From Paraburkholderia xenovorans LB400 (GTDB lineage Bacteria; Pseudomonadota; Gammaproteobacteria; Burkholderiales; Burkholderiaceae): 64,000 nucleotides of DNA. The notes beneath the pieces were generated by a model. It had not been told where the DNA came from. It was given only the letters and a program-made list of their open reading frames with translations, and searched no databases. The DNA lies in assembly GCF_000013645.1 (NCBI RefSeq), contig NC_007951.1:3720001-3784000 (forward strand), given 5' to 3'. A program made the position numbers and the translations under genes. How positions within the stretch are numbered: position 1 is the stretch's first letter; the number at the start of each line of letters is the position of its first letter. Below, one piece after another: positions 45,770 to 55,392 of the stretch.

Positions 45770-46361
45770 ATGACACGCAAAACCCGCATTCAAACCATCG
45801 AATCCGCCGAGCCGGAAGTCGACGAAAACGGCTACGACCGTCCCAGCAAGTCCCAGCTCAAGCGCGAAATGCACGAGTTGCAGGAACTGGGCGCGGCGCT
45901 GATCGCGCTGCCCAAAGACGCGCTCAAGCGCATGCCCATGCCCGAAAAGCTCGACGACGCCGTGCGCGAAGCGCGCCGCATCACCGATCACGAAGGCAAG
46001 CGCCGCCAGGTGCAGTATGTGGGCCGCGTGATGCGCTCGCTGCTGGACGAAGAAACCGCCGCGCTGCGCACCGCGCTCGACACCTACAACGGCGTCAACA
46101 AGGCGGAAACGGCCAAACTTCACTGGATCGAGCGCACTCGCGAAAAGCTGCTCGCCGACGACGCCGCGCTGACCGATTTCATCCGCCAGCACCCGAACGC
46201 CGACCCGCAGCAGGGCCGCACGCTGATCCGCAACGCGCGCAAGGAAGCGCAGCAGAGCAAGCCGCCGCGCTACTTCCGCGAACTGTTCCAGTGGATCAAG
46301 AACGCGGACGGCCCGCCCGCGCAGACCGATTCCGAAGCCGACGACGCCCAGGACGACGAAG

Positions 46362-46381
<20 letters not shown>
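45770..46381 (+). CDS. yjgA: Ribosome-associated protein YjgA (DarP, DUF615)
   Basis: 203 residues from ATG 45770. DUF615 features: DRPSKSQLKREMHELQELGAALIALPKDALKRMPMPEKLDDAVREARRITDHEGKRRQVQYVGRVMR. The C-terminus is acidic. The E. coli protein is a late 50S assembly factor. The 3' end overlaps the mog start by 20 bp in another frame. Confidence 0.93.
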
Positions 46382-47018
<637 letters not shown>

Positions 47019-47024
47019 GTTTTC

Positions 47025-47648
47025 TTATTCCGCGGCTTTTTCCGCACCATTGGCGGCGTCCGGCGCCGACGGGATCAGGAAGTGCTCGCGGTAGTACTTC
47101 AGTTCGTCGATCGACTCGTGGATGTCGGCGAGCGCCGTGTGCATCGCGCGCTTCTGGAAGCCTTTGTAGATGGCCGGCTGCCAGCGGCGGCACAGTTCCT
47201 TGAGCGTGCTGACGTCGAGATTGCGGTAATGGAAGAAGCGCTCCAGCTCCGGCATCCAGCGCGCCATGAAGCGGCGGTCCTGGCAGATCGAGTTGCCGCA
47301 CATCGGCGATTTGCCCGGCGGCACGTAGACGCTCAGGAAATCGCGGATCTGTTCGGTGGCGTCGGCCTCGCTCACCGTGGAGGCCTTCACGCGGTCGATC
47401 AGGCCCGAGCGGCCATGCGTGTTCTGATTCCACTGATCCATTCCGGCGAGCGTCTCGTCGCTCTGATGAATCGCCAGCACCGGACCTTCTACCATTCTGT
47501 CGAGCGTCGAGTTCGTCACCACCACCGCGATTTCGATGATGCGGTCGGAGTCGGGCTCGAGCCCGGTCATTTCCATGTCCAGCCAGACGAGATTCATGTC
47601 GCTGCGCACGAGCGGCGGCTGTTCGGTGGATGCGAGGATGTCAGTCAT
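47025..47648 (-). CDS. orn: Oligoribonuclease Orn
   Basis: 207 residues from the ATG at 47648. DEDD exonuclease motifs: LVWLDMEMTGLEPDSDRIIEIAVVVTN (Asp/Glu), GNSICQDRRFMARWMPELERFFHYRNLDVSTLKEL, and HTALADIHESIDELKYYREHF (His/Asp). It degrades 2-5 nt RNA and pGpG, the product of c-di-GMP breakdown. Convergent with mog; only 6 bp separate the stops. Confidence 0.96.
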   Translation of the reverse strand: MTDILASTEQPPLVRSDMNLVWLDMEMTGLEPDSDRIIEIAVVVTNSTLDRMVEGPVLAIHQSDETLAGMDQWNQNTHGRSGLIDRVKASTVSEADATEQIRDFLSVYVPPGKSPMCGNSICQDRRFMARWMPELERFFHYRNLDVSTLKELCRRWQPAIYKGFQKRAMHTALADIHESIDELKYYREHFLIPSAPDAANGAEKAAE

Positions 47649-47817
47649 GAAGGCAACCCTGGTGGCCGGACAAACGGCTGCTCTGCAAGCCCGCCTGCCG
47701 CGGCGATTGTTCGTATGAGATTGGATTAAGCTGGTGCAAGCCGGTTTGGGCTCACCCTTCCCGCCGCGAGGCGGGAAGAAACATATAATTCTCGCATAGA
47801 TACCACGGAATCCCCGG

Positions 47818-49077
47818 ATGCCTACCCTGTACTTCACCGTTCTGTTCGTCGTCGCCGTCGTGGCGATGGTCGGCACCAAGCTGTGGCTCGCGTCGCGGCA
47901 AATCCGCTTCGTGGCCGGCCATCGCGAGCAGGTGCCGAGCCAGTTCGCCGGCACCATCGCCCTCACCGCGCACCAGCGCGCCGCCGACTACACCGTCGAG
48001 CGCACCCGCCTCACCATGATCGAGATCGTGGTCAGCGCAGCCGTGCTGATCGGCCTCACGCTGCTCGGCGGCGTGCAGGCGCTCGATCTGGCCATCTCCG
48101 ACTGGCTCGGCCGCGGCTACATCGGCCAGATCGCCCTGGTGGCCGCCGTGATCGCGATCACCAGCGCGATCGATCTGCCGTTCGATTATTACCGTCAGTT
48201 CGTGGTCGAACAGCGCTTCGGCTTCAACCGCATGAGCAAGGGCATTTTCTTCGTCGACCGGCTCAAGGGCGTGCTGCTCGGCGCCGCGTTCGGCCTGCCG
48301 CTGCTGTTCGTCGTGCTGTGGCTGATGAACCAGGCGGGCAGCCTGTGGTGGCTGTGGACGTGGATCGTCTGGGTTGCGTTCCAGATGCTCGTGCTGGTGC
48401 TGTATCCGTCGTTTATCGCGCCGCTGTTCAACAAGTTCGAGCCGCTCAAGGACGAAGCGCTGAAAAGCCGCATCGAGGCGCTGATGCAGCGCTGCGGTTT
48501 CGCCGCCAAGGGTCTCTTCGTGATGGACGGCAGCCGCCGTTCGGCGCACGGCAACGCCTACTTCACCGGCTTCGGCGCGGCCAAGCGGATCGTGTTCTTC
48601 GACACGCTGCTCGCGCGCCTGTCGGGCAGCGAGATCGAGGCCGTGCTCGCGCACGAACTCGGCCACTTCAAGCGCCGTCACGTGATCAAGCGCATGCTCG
48701 TCACCTTCGCGATCAGTCTCGTGATGCTCGCCCTGCTCGGCTGGCTCATGCAGTGCGTGTGGTTCTACGAAGGGCTGGGCGTGCGGCCGTCGCTGATCGG
48801 CGGCAATAGCGGCCTCGCGCTGGTGCTGTTCTTCCTCGCGCTGCCGGTGTTCCTGTTCTTCGTGACGCCGCTTGGCAGCCTCAGTTCGCGCAAGCACGAG
48901 TTCGAAGCCGACGCGTTCGCCGCGACCCAGACCGACGCGCAAGACCTCGTCAACGCGCTCGTCAAGCTGTACGAGGACAATGCGTCGACCCTGACGCCCG
49001 ATCCGCTCTACACCGCGTTCTACTACTCGCATCCGCCGGCGTCGCAGCGGATCGACCGCCTGCTGCGGCACGCATGA
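47818..49077 (+). CDS. M48 family (Ste24-like) membrane metalloprotease
   Basis: 419 residues with about seven hydrophobic segments. The zinc site HELGHFKRRH is at about residues 279-288 and a second acidic ligand is in SSRKHEFEADAFAA. The layout matches the CAAX-protease Ste24 branch rather than the shorter HtpX. The role is probably membrane protein quality control. The stop overlaps rsgA by 4 bp. Confidence 0.93.
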   Translation: MPTLYFTVLFVVAVVAMVGTKLWLASRQIRFVAGHREQVPSQFAGTIALTAHQRAADYTVERTRLTMIEIVVSAAVLIGLTLLGGVQALDLAISDWLGRGYIGQIALVAAVIAITSAIDLPFDYYRQFVVEQRFGFNRMSKGIFFVDRLKGVLLGAAFGLPLLFVVLWLMNQAGSLWWLWTWIVWVAFQMLVLVLYPSFIAPLFNKFEPLKDEALKSRIEALMQRCGFAAKGLFVMDGSRRSAHGNAYFTGFGAAKRIVFFDTLLARLSGSEIEAVLAHELGHFKRRHVIKRMLVTFAISLVMLALLGWLMQCVWFYEGLGVRPSLIGGNSGLALVLFFLALPVFLFFVTPLGSLSSRKHEFEADAFAATQTDAQDLVNALVKLYEDNASTLTPDPLYTAFYYSHPPASQRIDRLLRHA

Positions 49078-50024
49078 GCGGCCGCTCCCCGAAAGCACCG
49101 CGCGCGCCGTCCAGCACGCGTGCAGGCGGCCTCGTCGTGGCCGCGCATGGCCGCCACTATCTGGTCGCACCGGATGACGGCGGCGCCATGCTTCAATGTT
49201 TCCCGCGCGGCAAGCGCAGCGAGGTGGCGGTCGGCGATCATGTGATTTACGAGCTGGCTTCGGCGGATCAGGGCGTGATCGTCGAAATCGGCGAACGGCG
49301 CAACCTGCTGTACCGCTCGGATCAGTACAAGTCGAAGCTGTTCGCCGCCAACCTCGATCAACTGCTGATCGTGCTCGCCACCGAACCGCATTTCAGCGAG
49401 GACCTGCTCGGGCGCGCGCTCGTCGCGGCGGAAGCGAATGGGCTGAAGCCGTTGATCGTGCTGAACAAGACCGACGTGACCGACGAGCTCGAAGGCGCGC
49501 GCAAGCGGCTGGAGCCGTATCGCGCGCTGGGTTATACGGTCGTGGAAGTGTCCATCAGGACGCAGCCCGAGGCCGCGCGCGCCGCGCTGATCGAACGTCT
49601 GCATGGTCATTCGACGCTGCTGCTCGGCCAGTCGGGCATGGGCAAATCGACACTCGTCAATCTGCTGATTCCCGATGCCGAAGTCGCCACGCGCGAAATC
49701 TCGACGGCGCTCAATAGCGGGCGCCATACCACGACTTTCACGCGTCTCTATCCGCTGCCCGACAGTGCGGACGGCACAGGCGGCTCGTTGATCGACTCGC
49801 CGGGCTTCCAGGAATTCGGCCTGCATCACCTGACCGAAGGCCGGCTCGAGCGGGCGTTTCCCGAGTTCCGGCCATTGCTGCCGAACTGCCGGTTCTACAA
49901 CTGCCATCACCTGCACGAACCGGGCTGCGCGATCCTCGAAGCCGTCGCGGATGGCCGCATCCGCCGCGAACGGCATGCGCTGTATGCGCAACTCGTGCAC
50001 GAAGCCAGCCAGATCGTGCGCTGA
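49074..50024 (+). CDS. rsgA: Ribosome small-subunit-dependent GTPase RsgA
   Basis: 316 residues. An OB-fold N-terminus is followed by a circularly permuted GTPase domain: G4 LNKTD comes before G1 GQSGMGKSTL and G3 IDSPGFQEFG. The C-terminal zinc site CRFYNCHHLHEPGC is complete. RsgA acts in late 30S assembly. Translation is coupled to the M48 protease gene through a 4-bp overlap. Confidence 0.96.
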   Translation: MSGRSPKAPRAPSSTRAGGLVVAAHGRHYLVAPDDGGAMLQCFPRGKRSEVAVGDHVIYELASADQGVIVEIGERRNLLYRSDQYKSKLFAANLDQLLIVLATEPHFSEDLLGRALVAAEANGLKPLIVLNKTDVTDELEGARKRLEPYRALGYTVVEVSIRTQPEAARAALIERLHGHSTLLLGQSGMGKSTLVNLLIPDAEVATREISTALNSGRHTTTFTRLYPLPDSADGTGGSLIDSPGFQEFGLHHLTEGRLERAFPEFRPLLPNCRFYNCHHLHEPGCAILEAVADGRIRRERHALYAQLVHEASQIVR

Positions 50025-50025
50025 C

Positions 50026-50346
50026 ATGAGACTGATGCGCGCGCCGAATCTGATTATCGGGCAGCACTGGGTCAATGTGCTGGCAACCGCGGGCATTGCT
50101 TGCGAGCTGCACAACCGTTATCTGAACGGCGCGCTCGGCGATATCCCGGCGGACCAGTGTTCGCCGGAGCTTTGGCTCGTTGACGAACGCGATGAGGCAA
50201 TGGCACGAAAGCTGATCGATGCGGCCTCGCATGGGCCCGCGGCGGGAACGCCCGGCTGGCTGTGCCGGCAGTGTGGCGAGACGCTCGAAGCGCAGTTTAC
50301 GGTGTGCTGGAAGTGCGGGACGGCGCGGGATCCACGGGACGGGTGA
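50026..50346 (+). CDS. DUF2007-like protein with C-terminal zinc ribbon
   Basis: 106 residues, beginning 1 bp after rsgA. The first half (NLIIGQHWVNVLATAGIACELHNRYLNGALGDIPADQC) resembles DUF2007 signal-transducing-type domains, the end has a CxxC-x11-CxxC zinc ribbon (CRQCGETLEAQFTVCWKCG). Function unknown; it is probably cotranscribed with rsgA. Confidence 0.87.
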   Translation: MRLMRAPNLIIGQHWVNVLATAGIACELHNRYLNGALGDIPADQCSPELWLVDERDEAMARKLIDAASHGPAAGTPGWLCRQCGETLEAQFTVCWKCGTARDPRDG

Positions 50347-50514
50347 AGCGGATTTTGCTGATCGGGCGTGGCTCGCCGGGCCGGTGACCGCAGCGGGTTA
50401 AGAGCCAGCTGTCATCGTGTTGAGGGCGCTTCGGACTTGGTGCTGATTGACATTCCTTTTCCCGTGCGAGATCGGTGCCAACTTATTTCAGGACAGGTGG
50501 TAAGCACAAAAAAG

Positions 50515-50530
50515 CCGGACGTTGTCCGGT
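50515..50530. repeat. 16-bp direct repeat, left flank of insertion sequence
   Basis: CCGGACGTTGTCCGGT, identical to 52160-52175. The sequence is itself a hairpin (CCGGAC-GTT-GTCCGG) and probably a target duplication of a terminator stem. Confidence 0.8.
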
Positions 50531-50545
50531 CAGACTGCTGACCAA

Positions 50546-50579
50546 CCCCACGTTTTTCGGAGCGTGGGGTTTTGTTTTT
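50546..50579 (+). terminator. Plus-strand terminator inside left end of the IS
   Basis: CCCCACG, 10-nt loop, CGTGGGG, then TTTTGTTTTT. It would stop transcripts entering the element from the rsgA side. Confidence 0.8.
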
Positions 50580-52102
50580 CAGGCCAGGCAGACCGTGCGA
50601 GGGGTCTCCCCAGATCGGACGAAGCGGGCCAGAAACGCGCTGGCGAGCCTGTGCAGGACGCCAGGACGGGAGCCAGGCACGCGCAAACACGCCTTCAGGC
50701 GTGCCACCAGCAGGGCGATCTTCTTGATGTTCTGCGCGGCCGCGCCCAGCAGGCACTGCTCGGCCACCTTGCGCAGGCCACGCATGCGCGCATAGCGATG
50801 CCCGTGCAACTGTTTGGCATCCGCAAAGCTGCGCTCCACCGTTTCCTTGCGCCGCTTGTAGATCGCCTTGCCCCAGCCGGTCAGGCGACGCGCATCGACC
50901 CGCTCTTTTGCGCGCTCCCAGACGTGCCGGATGACCACCTTCACGTGGTTGGCGCTCGTCGTGCATTTCTCGCGCACCGGGCAGCCACCGCATTGCGACG
51001 GATCGGACCTGAACTCCTGGTAGCCCGCGCGGTTCGTTGTGCTGTAGCGCAGCACCTGTCCCTGCGGACAGGTGTATTCCTCGCGATACCGGCTGTATCT
51101 GAAGTCGCGTTTGTAGAAGAATCCGGGTTTGTGATTCGGCGTGCGGTAGCCCATCACGCCATCGATGCCGCGATCCTCCAGCCCCTGACAGATTGCTGGC
51201 GTGAAGTAGCCCGCGTCCAGCCCCACGGCCTGCACATGGAAACCGAAGCGCCTGCGCTGCCGGTCCAGACGCGCCAGATAAGGCTGGCTGTCGTGCACCG
51301 AGGCCGGCGTCACGTGGGTGTCGGTGATGATCGGGTAGCGCGCGTCGACCGTGCGGTGATCCAGATAGAAGAAGCCCGTGGGCTTGTCGTCGCGCACCAT
51401 GTAGCCGCTCTCAGGGTCGGTGCGGCTGACCTTCGTTTCCTTGCCTTCGCCTGTCCCCGACGAACCCGGCGTGTCGTCGTCGTTCTTTCCCTTGTCGTTG
51501 GCCTGCGGCCCGTCGCGCCTGAGCGGCTTTTTATCGTGCGCGGCACGATCGGCATCGACCGCGGCATCCAGCGCGGCCAGATAGGCCGAGGGCGTCTGCT
51601 CAAGCTGTACCAGATCGAACTTGCGTTTGTTCGCATTGGCCTTCAGGTGCGTGCTATCGGTGTAGAGCACGCGCCCCTCGACCATGCCGCGCCCGATCGC
51701 CTGCTGCACGATCGCGTCGAAGATCTCCTGGTAGACCGTCGTGTCGGTGAAACGCCGGCGCCGGTTCTGCGAGAACGTCGAGGCATCGGGCACCCGGTCA
51801 GTCAGCCGCAAGCGCGCGAACCACCGGTAAGCGACATTGACCTGCACCTCGCGCATGAGTTGGCGCTCGCTGCGCACCCCGAACAGGTAGCCGACGAACA
51901 GCAGTTTGAACATCACCACCGGGTCCAGCGCGGGCCGCCCGTTGTCCGCGCAGTACAGGTGCGCCACCTTCTCGCGGATGAACTCGAAATCCACCGCCGC
52001 GTCGATCTTGCGCAGCAGGTGGTCCTTCGGCACGAGTTCCTCGAGCGTGACCATCTCGAGTTCGTGCTGCATGGGTGTCGGTTTCTTGAGCATGAGGCTC
52101 AT
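50579..52102 (-). CDS. IS1182-type DDE transposase
   Basis: 507 residues from the ATG at 52102; alternatives lie three and ten codons later. The N-terminal domain has EELVPKDHLLRKIDAAVDFEFIREKVAHLYC and DPVVMFKLLFVGYLFGVRSERQLMREVQVNVAYRWF, the DUF772-like region of IS1182/IS5 transposases. Catalytic-type motifs are YTDSTHLKANANKRK, VGLDAGYFTP and RRKETVERSFADAKQLHGHRYARMRG (the Glu region). A Cys cluster (CGGCPVREKC) precedes the last motif. No frameshift is seen, so the enzyme appears intact. Confidence 0.92.
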   Translation of the reverse strand: MSLMLKKPTPMQHELEMVTLEELVPKDHLLRKIDAAVDFEFIREKVAHLYCADNGRPALDPVVMFKLLFVGYLFGVRSERQLMREVQVNVAYRWFARLRLTDRVPDASTFSQNRRRRFTDTTVYQEIFDAIVQQAIGRGMVEGRVLYTDSTHLKANANKRKFDLVQLEQTPSAYLAALDAAVDADRAAHDKKPLRRDGPQANDKGKNDDDTPGSSGTGEGKETKVSRTDPESGYMVRDDKPTGFFYLDHRTVDARYPIITDTHVTPASVHDSQPYLARLDRQRRRFGFHVQAVGLDAGYFTPAICQGLEDRGIDGVMGYRTPNHKPGFFYKRDFRYSRYREEYTCPQGQVLRYSTTNRAGYQEFRSDPSQCGGCPVREKCTTSANHVKVVIRHVWERAKERVDARRLTGWGKAIYKRRKETVERSFADAKQLHGHRYARMRGLRKVAEQCLLGAAAQNIKKIALLVARLKACLRVPGSRPGVLHRLASAFLARFVRSGETPRTVCLA

Positions 52103-52159
52103 TAAACGACAAAGCCCGGCGCTTGGCCAGGCTTTGGGGTACTTTGTCAGCAGTCTGAA

Positions 52160-52175
52160 CCGGACGTTGTCCGGT
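52160..52175. repeat. 16-bp direct repeat, right flank of insertion sequence
   Basis: Identical to 50515-50530. Together with the A-run at 50508-50513 and TTTCTTG at 52175-52181 it allows the uninterrupted terminator to be rebuilt. Confidence 0.8.
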
Positions 52176-52206
52176 TTCTTGTGCTGTCCGGGACTCGCCG
52201 GCAACT

Positions 52207-53145
52207 TCAAGCGAGCCACACCGCGATTGTCAGCATCAGCAGCAGAATCATCCACAGCACCACCGCGCGCCACACCAGACCCACGGCCGATTGCAGCGTG
52301 CGCGGCGTGCAGTCGTCGCCGACCTGCATCGGGCCGCCGTCGCCGGTAGCAAGCGCGTCGAGGCTGGACGGCTCAGCCAGCGGCCCGCTCAGGCGTGCGC
52401 CCAGCGCACCGCTGCCCGCGGCCAGCAACACGCCGTCGTTCGCATCCGGCCACTGGCGCGCATGATTGCGCCACGCATAAATCGCGTCCTCGAAATTACC
52501 GACGATCGCAAAGCCCAGCGACGTCAGCCGCGCCGGCACCCAGTCGATCACGAAGAAGGCCCGCTGCGCGAAGCTCGAAAACGCGACCGTGCGATCGTCG
52601 ACCGGCCGCGCCCATGCACGCGCCAGATATTCGGCAATCCGATACAGCACAGCGCCCGCGGGGCCAACCGGAATCAGAAACCAGAAGAACACGCCGAACA
52701 CGTGCCGATGCGAAGCGACTACCGCATGAATCAGCGTATGGCGCACGATCTCGCTGACGGGCATGTCGACGGTATCGAGCCCGGTCCACTCGTTCAGGAT
52801 TTCACGCGCATGCGGCACGTCGTCGTTGTTCAACGCGAGGTGGATGTCCGTGAAGTAATGGCTGAACTGGCGAAAGCCGAGTGTGAAGTACAGCACCGCG
52901 ACGTTCCACAGGAACGCCAGCGCAAAGTGAATGTGATAGAGCACGTAGTAGACGAGCGCGACAGCCAGCGTCCAGGGCACCACCACCACGAGCCAGGCAA
53001 GCAGGCCATGCTTCGGCTTGCCGGCATCGAACCCATGCGCCGCCGACTCCGCATGGTATTGAAGCAGCGCTGACACCGGATTGTTCGGCGACAGCGCACG
53101 CACCTGTTCAATGATCAGAGCCAGCAATACAGAGAAAAAAGTCAT
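52207..53145 (-). CDS. CobD/CbiB family membrane protein
   Basis: 312 residues with four to five hydrophobic segments. It starts MTFFSVLLALIIEQVRAL and has FTLGFRQFSHYFTDIHLALNNDD and FFVIDWVPARLTSLGFAIVGNFEDAIYAW, characteristic of the CobD/CbiB/AmpE superfamily. True CobD makes adenosylcobinamide, but no cobalamin genes are near, so an AmpE-like or other role is as likely. Its 3' end is next to the IS-split terminator. Confidence 0.85.
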   Translation of the reverse strand: MTFFSVLLALIIEQVRALSPNNPVSALLQYHAESAAHGFDAGKPKHGLLAWLVVVVPWTLAVALVYYVLYHIHFALAFLWNVAVLYFTLGFRQFSHYFTDIHLALNNDDVPHAREILNEWTGLDTVDMPVSEIVRHTLIHAVVASHRHVFGVFFWFLIPVGPAGAVLYRIAEYLARAWARPVDDRTVAFSSFAQRAFFVIDWVPARLTSLGFAIVGNFEDAIYAWRNHARQWPDANDGVLLAAGSGALGARLSGPLAEPSSLDALATGDGGPMQVGDDCTPRTLQSAVGLVWRAVVLWMILLLMLTIAVWLA

Positions 53146-53259
53146 GCGATGCGCCGTGCTTTTCGAGTTTTACGATTGTTTTATAACGATAGCACAGGGT
53201 CGGATGCGACTGAGCGCAGACGTTGACAAACACCCAACAACTGCACAGTTCCGTGCGGC

Positions 53260-53976
53260 TTACGCCGCAAGAAAACGATAGAAGTTGCGCAACATCGCAG
53301 CCGTCGCGCCCCAGATGAAGTAGTGCCCGCCGAGTTCGCTCCCGCTCTGCCCGGCTTCTGCCGACGTGCCGCGCGGATACGGCATGGCGAAAAAACGCCG
53401 CTCGCCGCCCTCGTAGCGGAACACGCGTTCCTCGTGATGGGCGGGGTTCATCAGAAAGGCGAGCGGCACTTCGAAGACTTCGGCCACTTCGAGCGCGTCC
53501 GCTTTCACGGTGAACGGCGGATGCACTAAGCCGATAACCGGCGTCACGCGAAAGCCGGTGCCGGTCAGATAGTCGGGCAATGCGCCGAGAATTTCCACAC
53601 GCGATGGCGCGAGACCGACCTCCTCCTGTGCTTCGCGCAACGCAGTCGCGGTGGCGTCGGCATCGAAGGGTTCGTGACGGCCGCCCGGGAAGCTCACCTG
53701 CCCTGCGTGATCGTTCAGATGGTCGGCGCGCTGGGTCAGCAGCACGGTCAGACCGCGCTCGCGAATCACCAGCGGCACCAGCACTGCCGCGACTCGCGGA
53801 TCGGCGTGGGTGTCGCGCCAGGGCGCTTCGACGAAAGGCTCGGGGGTCCAGGCAAGAGGTTGCTCGAAGCGTGCGCGCAGACCGTCAGGCGTGAGACGGT
53901 CGCCGGCCACTGGCGGCAGATCGGCGCCCGTCGCTTCGACAGGCAGAGTTTCAGGCTCAAAGACGGGGCGGATCAA
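53260..53976 (-). CDS. CoA pyrophosphatase, NUDIX family (NudL-like)
   Basis: 238 residues. The NUDIX box with CoA-specific upstream part is LNDHAGQVSFPGGRHEPFDADATATALREAQEEVGL. The family cleaves CoA or related nucleotides into phosphopantetheine and adenosine 3',5'-bisphosphate. It lies between the CobD-like gene and the rplS operon, all on the minus strand. Confidence 0.92.
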   Translation of the reverse strand: MIRPVFEPETLPVEATGADLPPVAGDRLTPDGLRARFEQPLAWTPEPFVEAPWRDTHADPRVAAVLVPLVIRERGLTVLLTQRADHLNDHAGQVSFPGGRHEPFDADATATALREAQEEVGLAPSRVEILGALPDYLTGTGFRVTPVIGLVHPPFTVKADALEVAEVFEVPLAFLMNPAHHEERVFRYEGGERRFFAMPYPRGTSAEAGQSGSELGGHYFIWGATAAMLRNFYRFLAA

Positions 53977-54030
53977 CGGGTCTCTCGAATGAGCGGATAG
54001 GGGACGTGCCGCTATTTTGACCTGGCAAAC

Positions 54031-54059
54031 AAAAAAGCACCCGCGAGGGGTGCTTTTTC
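54031..54059 (-). terminator. Terminator of the rpsP-rimM-trmD-rplS operon
   Basis: GCACCC, loop GCGA, GGGTGC with A-run before and T-run after; on the minus strand it ends in six T, 9 bp after rplS. Confidence 0.9.
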
Positions 54060-54068
54060 TTACAGCAT

Positions 54069-54458
54069 TTACGCCTGGGAAGCAGCGCGGCCTTTCGAGA
54101 CCAGCTTTTCCTTGATCCGGGCCGACTTGCCCGAACGGTCGCGCAGGTAATACAGCTTCGCACGACGCACGTCACCACGACGCTTGACGACGATGCTTGC
54201 CAGCAGCGGCGAGTAAGTCTGGAACGTACGCTCGACGCCTTCGCCCGACGAAATCTTGCGGACGATGAACGACGAATTCAGACCACGGTTACGCTTGGCG
54301 ATCACGACGCCTTCGTAAGCCTGAACACGCTTACGCGTACCTTCAACCACGTTCACGCTGACGATCACCGTATCGCCGGGGGCGAATTCGGGGATGGTCT
54401 TCTCGCCGAGGGCGCGCGCGATTTCTTCCTGCTCGAGTTTTGCAATCAGATTCATCAC
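54069..54458 (-). CDS. rplS: 50S ribosomal protein L19
   Basis: 129 residues. L19 signature: FAPGDTVIVSVNVVEGTRKRVQAYEGVVIAKRNRGLNSSFIVRKISSGEGVERTFQTYSP and RRGDVRRAKLYYLRDRSGKSARIKEKL. It is the last gene of the rpsP-rimM-trmD-rplS operon. Confidence 0.98.
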   Translation of the reverse strand: MMNLIAKLEQEEIARALGEKTIPEFAPGDTVIVSVNVVEGTRKRVQAYEGVVIAKRNRGLNSSFIVRKISSGEGVERTFQTYSPLLASIVVKRRGDVRRAKLYYLRDRSGKSARIKEKLVSKGRAASQA

Positions 54459-54600
54459 TGACTCCTAAGTCCATCTTGTCGGCGTTCGTACCTGCCTCGC
54501 AGAAAATGCTCGGCTACGGCCCCGATAGAGGATGGGTTCACATCTGGCGCCGTGCACGCATGCGCGGCGCCGCCTATGTCCGCTCGAAAGACCTGAGGCT

Positions 54601-55368
54601 TTACGCCTTCGACTCTTCCTTCGCGAGACTCGCGAGCCATGCCTCGTCGGCACGGCTCAACATCTTGTTCTTTCTGGCCTTCACGATCAGATCGGGCCGT
54701 TTGTTCAACGTGTTGCGCAAGGCTTCACGCCGACGCCACGTTTCGATCTCCGCATGATGGCCGCCGAGCAGCACATCTGGAACACGCACGCCGTTGTATT
54801 CCTCGGGGCGCGTGTAATGCGGACAATCCAGCAGCACGTCGACAAAACTGTCCTGCACCGCAGACTGCGAGTCGTTGAGCACACCGGGCAACTGACGCAC
54901 CACGGCATCCATCAACGCCATAGCCGGCAATTCGCCGCCTGACAGCACGAAGTCGCCAAGGCTGACTTCTTCGTCGACGACACGGTCGAGCAAACGCTGG
55001 TCGATCGCTTCATAGCGCCCGCACAACAGGATCAGGCCAGGCTCGGCAGCAAACCGCATGACACGGTCGTGATTCAGCGTGACACCTTGCGGCGACATCA
55101 TCACGACGCGCGGGGCGCCAATGCCCTGCTCCGCCTGCGCCGCTTTCGCCGCGCCGATCGCGTCTTCCAGCGGCCTCGCCAGCATCACCATGCCGGGGCC
55201 GCCGCCGTACGGGCGATCGTCGATTGTGCGGTAGTTGTCGGTCGTGAAATCGCGCGGATTCCACGTACGCAAACTGTAGCGCTCCTGCTTCGCCGCACGG
55301 CTGGTGATACCCCAGTCGGTCAGCGCACGAAACATGTCAGGAAAGAGCGTGACGACATCGAACTGCAT
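54601..55368 (-). CDS. trmD: tRNA (guanine-37-N1)-methyltransferase TrmD
   Basis: 255 residues starting MQFDVVTLFPDMF; an ATG four codons upstream overlaps the GGAGAG ribosome site. The trefoil-knot SAM site is LSLGDFVLSGGELPAMALMDAVVRQLPGVL, with IDDRPYGGGPGMVM near the N-terminus and catalytic Asp in DCPHYTRPEEYNG. It methylates G37 of tRNAs and prevents frameshifting. It belongs to the ribosomal protein operon. Confidence 0.97.
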   Translation of the reverse strand: MQFDVVTLFPDMFRALTDWGITSRAAKQERYSLRTWNPRDFTTDNYRTIDDRPYGGGPGMVMLARPLEDAIGAAKAAQAEQGIGAPRVVMMSPQGVTLNHDRVMRFAAEPGLILLCGRYEAIDQRLLDRVVDEEVSLGDFVLSGGELPAMALMDAVVRQLPGVLNDSQSAVQDSFVDVLLDCPHYTRPEEYNGVRVPDVLLGGHHAEIETWRRREALRNTLNKRPDLIVKARKNKMLSRADEAWLASLAKEESKA

Positions 55369-55392
55369 CGCTCTCTCCATTCAGCGAATTAT

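Larger units (their letters stand above)
50531..52157 (-). mobile_element. Insertion sequence, IS1182-like
   Basis: About 1.63 kb with 12-bp terminal inverted repeats CAGACTGCTGAC (left at 50531, complement at the right end at 52146-52157), a single transposase gene and a 16-bp direct repeat on each side. There is a 1-2 bp uncertainty at the right border (two A before the repeat). Family assigned from transposase type. Confidence 0.85.

Noticed and set aside
52207..53145. Calling this gene cobD outright
   Set aside because: No cobalamin genes nearby and the family includes AmpE-like proteins; left as CobD/CbiB family.
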